DNA from: Reticulitermes lucifugus
Taxonomy: Eukaryota; Arthropoda; Insecta; Blattodea; Rhinotermitidae
Length of the DNA: 27,850 bases
Reading direction: 5' to 3'
NCBI GenBank assembly: GCA_026260175.1
Contig: JAKCWW010000875.1
Location: forward strand, 60,611 to 88,460
A model generated the notes under the pieces. The model saw nothing but the letters and a program-made list of their open reading frames with translations. It did no database searches and had not been told where the DNA came from. Both the position numbers and the translations under genes were made by a program. This document shows positions 21,056-27,850 of the stretch, one piece after another (within the stretch, counting starts at the first letter, position 1; each line of letters starts with the position of its first letter).

Positions 21056-21629
21056 CAGGATCATCGAAAATGAATGCCGGGATTATAAAAACGCGTCACT
21101 CAAAAACTGTTGAACATATTGAAATGATTCAAGTGTTAAAATGCTAAGGAATGTCTGAAGTTTTTGTCTCATCTTAGTATGTTTCGATATGTGCTACATT
21201 TGTCGCTCGGCAGACATCAAGACGGTATTCGATCTCGTGCCAAGTCCTCTGAATTATGTCTGGAGTTACCGTTGCGATGGCTGTTGCGATCCTATCCCGT
21301 AGGTGCTGGAGACCCCCAATCTTTTCACCATACACACAGTTCTTCACGTATCCCACAAAAAAAAGTCCATCGGGGTAAGATCTGGGTTTCTGGGAGGCCA
21401 GGGAATTGGTCCACCTCTCCCAATCCAGGCGTTGGGGAACTTCTCATTCAAGGCTCCTCGCACAGGCAGGCTTTTCAAGGTCTCTCGCTCGCTACCTCCA
21501 CCCATTAACTGAGCATGGCCAAAACTTACATTTTTTTGCCACATTTTAACACTCGAATCATTTCGATATGTTTAACCGTTTTTGAGTGATAGGTTTTTAC
21601 AATCCCGGCATTCTTTTTCGATGACCCTG
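21056..21629 (-). mobile_element. Tc1/mariner-like element, internally deleted, with TA target duplication
   Basis: Terminal inverted repeats of 88 bp, 21056-21143 and 21542-21629, start with CAGG and differ at about ten positions. The element is bounded by TA on both sides, the target duplication of the IS630/Tc1/mariner superfamily. The comparison with repeat R copy 1, which has a single uninterrupted TA, confirms both ends. Between the repeats lies only about 400 bp with the C-terminal part of a transposase on the minus strand. Full elements of this group are usually well over 1 kb, so this is a deletion derivative on the way to a MITE. Confidence 0.92.
21174..21544 (-). pseudogene. C-terminal transposase fragment (Tc1/mariner-like), frameshifted
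   Basis: The minus-strand frame begins in the right terminal repeat and reads GALNEKFPNAWIGRGGP, then IPWPPRNPDLTPMDFFLW (about 21415-21362). The PDLTP-DFFLW block is the region around the conserved third-aspartate area of the DDE/D catalytic core in insect Tc1/mariner-like transposases. One base missing after TTGTGGG shifts the frame; the continuation in the next frame reads GYVKNCVYGEKI and then LRDRIATAIATVTPDIIQ and ends near 21174. The DNA-binding N-terminus and the first catalytic residues are absent, so no active transposase can be made. Confidence 0.85.
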
Positions 21630-21961
21630 TACTATCACAAATGCACACAGGTCTTCTCGTAAAGTACCCGTCATTCTTCATAGATTTTAATAAAACTTGA
21701 ATTTTATCGACATATTTTCGAAAAATACTTGAACGTCAATTTTCACGAAAATCCGTCCAGTGCTAGCCGAGTCTTTCCATGCGGACGGACAGAGGGACAA
21801 ACCGAAGGCCAGATATGACGAAGCTAATAGTCGCTTTTCGCAATTCTGAAAACGCGCCTTAAAGGGTCATATTATTTTCAAGTACGTCTACGATATTTAC
21901 AGCCACTAGCATCACCATGCATAAAAATCTGCTATGTAATTCGAAGAAAAGTATTTGCCTG

Positions 21962-22625
21962 TCCCCCAGTCCTAGCAACGGTGTTCCCCTTTTGCCGCAC
22001 TCTAACAAAAGCGCTTGACTGGCTTTTCAGTAAGGCGTTCTACACGTACACTAGCAACGGCTCCAGTTTGTGTTCTCTCCGGACGTTCCGTTCGTCGTGC
22101 ATAGAAAGCAAGTTTAAAGATAATTCCGAATTTTCTAGAAGAACTTCTGTATCTACACCTATCCGGTAAAGTTACTACTTTCTGAAGCACAAAGCGTCAC
22201 GGACAGATGGACGACTGGACACTACGACAGTCTCTACTTTCCCAGTATCCCAGCAATGGAAATATAAAGGAGCGTTGGGATTTCCGCAATGTGTGTTGCT
22301 GTATTAAAGCGACACTTATTTCGGGTTATCCGCCAGTAGATCTTGTCCGTTTCCTAGTAACGACTCTAATTTTGGTTTTCACAAAGCGCATGTATCCTTT
22401 CTAGGTTGGGTCTTCTCCTCTCGCGGTCTCCCGTATCCCAGCAGCAGTGTTACTTTTCTATAATCCCGAGTGTTTTTCCCTGCATCCAAGTAGAGACTGT
22501 AGATTGGTTTTTTCCCCGAGCAATGGGTTTCTCCTTATCCTAGCAGAAATGCTAATATGGGTTTTCCTCGAGCAATGGACTTTCACATTTTCTTAGTAAC
22601 GGTGCTGTTTTGGGATTTTCCCCAG
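21962..22625. repeat. Decayed minisatellite-like array
   Basis: A word close to CCTAGCAACGGTGCT followed by TTTTGG and TTTTC recurs at about 21970, 22050, 22245, 22352, 22436, 22538 and 22591. The best pair are adjacent: 22514-22565 and 22566-22619 share CGAGCAATGG, then (C/T)TTAG or CCTAG, then GCT and TGGG in the same order, with a period of about 53 bases. Other spacings are irregular, from about 80 to 195, which suggests an old tandem array broken by insertions and decay. Short open frames here lack motifs. Confidence 0.6.
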
Positions 22626-22889
22626 CCAGATTTTTCCGAGGAATTTTTCGGCGCCCTACGCTTAATTTGTGAACTATAAAAAGTTAAATTTTATGTTAGT
22701 CTCACCGTGCAACCAAGAACCAAAATAATCAGAGGTGTGGAATAACTCAGTGACCTATTTTACTACAATTTGTTATTATGACATAAAATTCAACAAATTT
22801 TAAGGATTTTAAATAACGTTTTATATGTTTTACACTCTGATTTTACAGTGATTGTAATAACTTGTATTAACATTGGATGTGACACAACG

Positions 22890-22990
22890 TAGTTTTGTTC
22901 CCCCTGAGGATGGTTTTACGTAAAAACCGAAACATATGTAGAGGTTAATCAACACATATTAAAGTGAAAGTGAAGTGCATTCTGTTGGTT
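22890..22990 (+). mobile_element. Solitary fragment carrying hammerhead-like motif D
   Basis: The hammerhead-like motif is followed by GTGAAAGTGAAGTGCAT (about 22964-22981), which recalls the GGTGAAAGTGCA that follows the motif at 17780 in the palindromic element. The similarity suggests the same or a related family. I found no inverted partner, no target duplication and no coding sequence, so its limits are unknown. About 270 bases between the minisatellite and this fragment hold nothing that I recognise. Confidence 0.45.
22896..22945 (+). ncRNA. Hammerhead-ribozyme-like motif D
   Basis: CTGAGGA core (22904-22910), an extra T, stem II GGTTTT/AAAACC around a short loop (22912-22928), GAA (22929-22931), self-complementary ACATATGT (22932-22939), A, then GAGG (22941-22944). 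The four C residues before the core pair with GAGG at three of four positions. The cleavage triplet would be GTA, with the cut after A22940. As in the other copies, one unpaired T separates the core from stem II. All core bases of the consensus are present; activity is untested. Confidence 0.5.
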
Positions 22991-23335
22991 TTTTAAACAT
23001 TAAATATAAAATGTTAATAATATTCCTGGGAGTGTTCCTCGAAAACAAACAACATTTTTATTTATGCTTTTCCGCTATCAGTACTGCTTTGCTAGACTGA
23101 GAAAGTGAAAGACTGAAGCCTCAACTTTGTAAATGAATGAGTATACACAGATTCATCTAATAGCGAAATTATGCCTGGATGCTTTCACATGCCATGCTGT
23201 GTTCTTATTTTTTTTTATTCTCCAGAAGCAATAATACCCGCAATCTACAGACAAACCACCACGGTATCAGGTGTATATGAATTAATTTAATCCAGTTTTA
23301 GATGACACAAAATTTAATCACCCCATAGCAATATT
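22991..23335. other. No gene or element recognised
   Basis: About 345 bases with no supported feature; a T-run lies near 23208-23217. Confidence 0.55.
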
Positions 23336-23339
23336 AGCG

Positions 23340-23646
23340 GACATGGGAAGCGTAGTCGATATAGCGACTATTCTACGGAGTGGAAGAAGGAGGGCCGTGG
23401 TTCGATGTCTGGCAGGGGCAATTTATTTTCTCTTCCTCAAAGTGTCAAGAACCAATCTGTGACCCTCCAAGCCTCTTATTCAGTGGGTACTGGAGGTTAT
23501 TTTTCACAGACTAAAGCGAATGTGTTTTAAAGCTGACCATTCACTCTATCTATTGCCGGCGATAAGAATGGGTGAAACTATACCTCCTTTCCCTTATATG
23601 CCTTCCTGATTTACATGGGGACAACTTTAACTTTACAATAAAAAAA
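23340..23646 (+). mobile_element. tRNA-derived SINE, family B, copy 2
   Basis: A box-A-like TAGTCGATATAGC (23353-23365) and box-B-like GGTTCGATGTC (23399-23409) form a polymerase III promoter-like head. The body shares ordered blocks with 4255-4470 (AAGCCTCTTATTCAGTGGGT and AGCTGACCATTCAC) and ends in AACTTTAACTTTACAAT plus an A-run at 23640-23646. The length of about 300 bp is normal for a SINE. I could not find a clear target duplication, so the left end is uncertain by some bases. Confidence 0.7.
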
Positions 23647-23649
23647 TTA

Positions 23650-25848
23650 CTGAAACAGAGGGAAAGATATGCTCATAAAGGTGCTAAGAGTTTGTGTGTG
23701 TGTATGTAAGTGTCAATTTCAAATTTTGAAACATTTCCCAGATTTTCACGAAACTTGGTGTACAGGTTACGCTACTGAAGGCAACCCTAAACCCCACTTC
23801 TTACTTTTCTACATAGTGTAATGACAACATGAAGGACTCGCGAATTATCGAGGCGTGAGTGACACTGTCTCCATATACTTAACCTGAAATAATGTATAGT
23901 AAGGTATCTTAGAAAAATATTAGAAAATTTGTAGAAGTAGATCTTTTGTAGGAAGTAAATGTTTGGTTTGGTGGCGATAACTGAAGAAACACTGGCACTC
24001 AGTGTATTCACATTAAACCTAGATCAAAGAATGAAAGGCGGTGCCAATCTTTGAGGTAAGACCTGACAAATATAACGTACATTAACTTTGTGTGCAAGTT
24101 ACAAAGTCCAAATAAAAATAAAATAACACAGTAGTAATTCTATTTATAACAGATGTTGAACTAGAAATATGGGCAATGAAAGAGCAAGCTATATGAGTTC
24201 TGCTCGGAATTTCTTACTAACCCTTCAACGTCCATGGATACTTCATGTACCAACAGGTTTAACATCATGAAAACTCTACATTTTTTTCAAAATAATATAC
24301 TTTTATACTATTATGGATCTCAGAACTAAGAGTGATTATTTCCCTATACAACATTAAAATAATGAACTTTATGATTGAGACGGAGAGTGTACAAGACGCA
24401 GGAGGATCTGTACTTTTAAATACCTACAAACCAGGTTAATGTTCATCTTTAAAGTTAACAACAACATTATTGTCACGATTAGCATATTTCGGTTTAAGAG
24501 ACACTACAACGGCAGAGTGTGGTCACTTTGCGATTGCATCAGTAGTGTGTGACGTCAGCGATAGCATATCCGCGGTCAAGGATGCCACAAGAACCACTCA
24601 GCAGACATATGCAAAATTTCACCTAGGTCTCGTTATACGGTAATGACGATGATGTGGTCGAAGTTCGTGGCTTCATAATATTCGGGAATGAAATTCAGCA
24701 GGCGATATTATACCAGCTAAACGTACCTAAAATATTGTAGTTACAGTGGTTACTTAAATAACTGGAACCCAATACGTACAATATTAATTTCCCTTAAACA
24801 GGCATTGCTGAATTATTTCCTTTAGCGGTAATGTGACCTAACGTCCAATATCTGGCACAGTCAAATTGCATTTAGGTACGACCTATTCAGACAGGCTTCG
24901 AATTAACATATATTGCAGCATGCTGTGAATCATTTAATATGATTCACTGTATGTTTCGTCAGAATCAACCAATATCTTGTAGCTTATCATCTACACATGG
25001 CTAGCACTGTCAGCACAAAATTATATCAGGCGATAATATGGTAAACAAAAAAATATAATTATTATTGCAATAGAATTTTAAACTCAATAGCTGTATATAA
25101 CGGTTAAGAATGAAGAGGATAGACACAATTTTCACGTTTCCTTCATTTATGTATTTCATGTTTAGGCCTGTGTTATGTTGGATTGAAGAAGTCTACATTT
25201 GCTTCGTTTCACAGTTTCAGTCCTGTAATGGCACGTTTTGATGCACCTTTTGTTATTTATGGACATTCCACGTCTGTTCATTTATGCCCTGTAAACTGCA
25301 TGTTTCTGTTCCCAGAAGTAACACAACCAACCTGCTCGAACTGAAAGACGCACGTTTAAATCTTTCTATTGCAATAATGCTTTGTTTTAATTTTTATATT
25401 TACGGTATTACAGCGTGATTATACTACTTTATGATGAAATTGACAGATATGCATAAATGATAAAGTGTCAGACATTAGATGTGTTTGACGAAAACATGTA
25501 GTAAATCAGATTATTGTGCCCTTAAGTACCTGTCTTATTAAATTTCATTCACTTCTTAAGGGAACGTCCCTTATTTGCCCGAGTTTTTCATAAAATAAAT
25601 TGTAGACGCTACTAAAATGAAATGTCTTTTGGTTATGAAAATAGTGTAAATATAAGTTACATTTCCGTGGACCAGTTTTCTATTATTACCGCCCTGGCGC
25701 CGCATAGAGGTTGCTTTTTTAATTAAACGCGGGCCCAAAACGAAATAGCATATGGCATACATAACTTCTGCGCTATAAAATTATAATATATTCGAGTATG
25801 TGAAGTTCTAGTAATAAGTAACAGTACTGAGTGACGTTATCACCCTGG
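23650..25848. other. No gene or element recognised
   Basis: AT-rich sequence. A short GT repeat lies at about 23693-23705. A 74-codon minus-strand frame (23787-24011) and a 63-codon one (25571-25762) have no motif. No RNA gene or paired ends were seen. Confidence 0.55.
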
Positions 25849-26057
25849 TGACTGTTAAGATTGTGGCTTTCTGGGCTTGGCAGCGTAGAGTCTTTCATGT
25901 GAACAATGACAATTTTTAGGAGTAGGTTACCTTCATCTTCAGAGATATTTCGAACCTGAAGATGGAGGTAGTAATTTCCTCCGAAAAGTTAATACCCACC
26001 TAAGAGACTGCACAAATTCACAGCCCAGAAGCCCACAGCTTGAATCGTTTGACTGTT
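25849..26057. mobile_element. Second palindromic element of divergent hammerhead-like copies, with 8-bp target duplication
   Basis: TGACTGTT occurs at 25849-25856 and 26050-26057. Between them the left arm (25857-25942) and right arm (25956-26049) are imperfect inverted copies: GTGGCTTTCTGGGCT on the left matches GTGGGCTTCTGGGCT on the complement of the right end, and CATCTTCAG faces CTGAAGATG across a 13-base centre. The repeats reach the target copies at both ends, so the element is 193 bp. It has the same plan as the 17.3-17.8 kb element, with cores pointing outward from the centre, but a different sequence and target length. It encodes nothing. Confidence 0.72.
25950..25995 (+). ncRNA. 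Hammerhead-ribozyme-like motif E
   Basis: CTGAAGA (25956-25962), an extra T, a perfect 5-bp stem II GGAGG/CCTCC (25964-25968 with 25978-25982) and GAA (25983-25985) followed by AA. Beyond this, neither a self-complementary stem III nor a matching stem I is clear, so the outer parts have decayed or differ. The inverted partner on the minus strand (core complement at 25936-25942) keeps CTGAAGATG but has lost GAAA. Confidence 0.38.
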
Positions 26058-27690
26058 CTCTACGCGTGCGTGTGAAAGGAGCATTTCGCAAGAGAAAACG
26101 AAAAAGGATCATTTGCATGTAGGCCTACACGTATATTCGACAGGCGTTATTCAGCTACCAAAAATATAGAATGAATTATTTTTAAGACTATTATAAGAGA
26201 AGAAACTTTGACGCCTATTTCGTTGAATGAAAACAGAAGAACGGAAACATTTCAGATAAATCTTTGTATAAATAATTAAAAATGTAAAAAAGCTTTCCAT
26301 TAGGTTATTCACTTTCTTCATTGTTGCTGTAACGATAAAGGAAATCCAGGTACATGGGCTTACCGAGTTTCTTAAATCTCGGAAATGTTGCTGCAGGAAA
26401 GTTCAAAACCATACGTAAAACAGCTGAAGCGAAAACTTAACATTATTAGAACAGCCATTATAGATATACTCAGTTAGAAACGAATTTTCTAACAATAAAA
26501 TCTAAAAACCTGATTATTTATAAAAATTAAATTTTCTACCAAACACCTATTAAACACCATTTGATAACTTACGGCGTTTCATTCAGTAAGGTAAGGATAA
26601 ATTTAAAATTGTCCCTGTGCACACCATAAAGGCGTATAGGGGGATGGAAGTATAACTCTAGACATTCTTAATATCGACAAATAATGGAGGTGAGTTGTTA
26701 GCTTCACGTCTATGTCATTTTATCCTCGAGGAAAAATCTGTCAGTATCTATCGAAACTGAAACTGAGTGTGTCTGGACGTTTTGGAGAAGACGAAAACTT
26801 CTCGCCATTATTGAGAATCGAACCACGATTATTCGGCAATCTATTTCGTAGCCTATTTAATGTGCAGACAACGAAACTCCGGTTATGCATTCATTAATTC
26901 CGTAAGCAACGTCACAGTAATCTGGAACTTGCGATACTTAAGCACATCACAGCTCTATTGCTGAAGATTCAAGTTATGATTTTTCGACTGGTAAGTAGTT
27001 ACCCATAAAGAGTGCAAGAATTTTAACTGCTTGGCTCTGAATATGATATTTACGATATTTTGAAACATCGGTAATTATTCAACAGTCGGGAGGGCGCAAC
27101 ATCCCAGAGGACCTGGAATCTTCATTCTGGAACGTCTTACTTATACGGTTTCAGGACGCCCTGTAATCTACCACATTTCAGCACTCTAAAGGTAAATATT
27201 CATATATGCGGATAATAAAGTATTTGTAATGCTGTATAGCCTGTGAGGAGATGAGTAAAACAAGAGTTTTAGCAGCAAAATCTGGTATGCTTTCAGAACT
27301 GGTAGGTAATATATCCTTCGTCTAGTTTGCACCGTAACTCCTTGCACAAAACTTAAAGCATAGAGAGGGCAAGATAACGCCAGAATATGAGAAATTATTA
27401 GCTCGAGTCTGCCGTAGTGTTGTTTTGTTAACATCTTGCCTGCAGAACTTTAATGTAACATCAAAACAAAGTTTATAACCTCTAACATCATATTATTCAG
27501 TAACACGCAGCACAAAGAAGTGCTTCCACAAACATAAGATTGATTATTGGCTTCTTCTTCCTTGTCCCTGTGCTTAAAACATGCAATACTCTAGGGACAA
27601 CGACAATGTGTGTCATTGAAATAGGAATTATTTGATATACGCAAATAAATAAGAGGGGCCTGGTTCAATTGCAGATATATTGTATCTATG
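26058..27690. other. No gene or element recognised
   Basis: No supported feature. On the minus strand near 26818-26830 there is a B-box-like GTGGTTCGATTCTC without a matching A box, which could be a SINE scrap. The small open frames here have no motif. Confidence 0.5.
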
Positions 27691-27698
27691 GTTTTACA

Positions 27699-27850
27699 AA
27701 GGCAGGACAAAATCACAACATAAGGTTAGATAATAAATCCTTTGAAAGGGTGGAACAGTTCAAATATTTGGGAACAACCAAAACAAGTCAAAATTCCATT
27801 CAGGAAGAAATTAAGAGCAGATTGAAGTCGGGGAGTGCTTGTTATCATTC
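27699..27850 (+). CDS. Partial LINE reverse transcriptase ORF, runs off the right edge
   Basis: The plus-strand frame reads KAGQNHNIRLDNKSFERVEQ, then FKYLGTTKTSQNS, then IQEEIKSRLKSG and ACYH, and is open to the edge. The VEQFKYLG block followed by EEIKSRL lies just after the palm domain in jockey/CR1-like LINE polymerases. No catalytic box is visible because the recognisable part starts downstream of it, so this copy is either 5' truncated near 27690 or continues from unrecognisable sequence. About 50 codons without a stop or frameshift make it younger than the 7-9 kb relic, and the sequence represents a different LINE family. In an intact element the protein would copy its RNA into DNA at the target site. 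Confidence 0.82.

Larger units (their letters stand above)
20731..21865 (+). repeat. Unclassified dispersed repeat R, copy 2, interrupted by a transposon
   Basis: The flanking parts, 20731-21055 and 21630-21865, align in order with 18001-18530. The interruption is the Tc1/mariner-like element at 21056-21629. The sequence around the site reads GCGAGATA, then the insertion, then TACTATCACAAATGCACACAGG; removing the insertion and one TA restores alignment with copy 1. The second half includes CGTAAAGTACCCGT and CATGCGGACGGACAGA. No coding capacity was seen in R itself. Confidence 0.87.

Noticed and set aside
21164-21512. 114- and 69-residue plus-strand frames
   Set aside because: They are antisense shadows of the transposase fragment on the minus strand.
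26712-26897. B-box-like GGTTCGATTCTC on the minus strand, as a possible SINE
   Set aside because: There is no matching A box, no A-rich tail and no similarity to the SINEs in the window.

Overview
The window looks like non-genic DNA from a large, repeat-rich arthropod genome. It is AT-rich, has no long open reading frame (the longest is about 114 codons and lies inside a transposon), and has no operon structure, ribosome-binding sites, rRNA or CRISPR. It does contain tRNA-derived SINEs, non-LTR retrotransposon relics, a Tc1/mariner-like remnant and a hAT-type MITE. The style of the repeats suggests a polyneopteran insect such as a cockroach or termite; that is inference. I see no cellular protein-coding gene that I can support.

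Layout. 1-4.07 kb: no recognisable feature. 4.08-4.81 kb: a 28-bp tandem duplication, an old SINE (family B) and a TA/TG microsatellite. 7.11-8.80 kb, minus strand: an internally deleted, frameshifted non-LTR retrotransposon with endonuclease, reverse transcriptase and C-terminal pieces and an ATTC-repeat 3' tail. 10.74-10.94 and 14.28-14.78 kb, minus strand: two related repeats that carry a hammerhead-like core and share a 3' tail. 17.27-17.85 kb: a palindromic element of two divergent hammerhead-like copies with a 13-bp target duplication; a tRNA-derived SINE with its own 10-bp duplication has split one arm. 18.00-18.53 and 20.73-21.87 kb: two copies of an unclassified repeat (R). The second copy carries a 574-bp Tc1/mariner-like insertion, and the first preserves the empty TA site. 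19.42-19.65 kb: a hAT-type MITE. 21.96-22.63 kb: a decayed minisatellite. 22.89-22.99 kb: a solitary hammerhead-like motif. 23.34-23.65 kb: a second family B SINE. 25.85-26.06 kb: a second, independent palindromic pair of hammerhead-like copies with an 8-bp target duplication. 27.70 kb to the right edge: an open fragment of a different non-LTR reverse transcriptase.

The strongest candidate for something new is the set of hammerhead-ribozyme-like cores (CTGANGA, stem-loop, GAAA, short self-complementary stem III). Five are whole copies (10.8, 14.3, 17.75, 22.9 and 25.96 kb) and two are damaged partner arms (17.35-17.68 and 25.94 kb). In two places the copies sit back to back in small symmetric elements with target-site duplications. 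Hammerhead motifs are known from Penelope-like retroelements, so these may be non-autonomous relatives. All five whole cores carry an extra T between CTGANGA and stem II, which could mark a variant ribozyme or a dead one.
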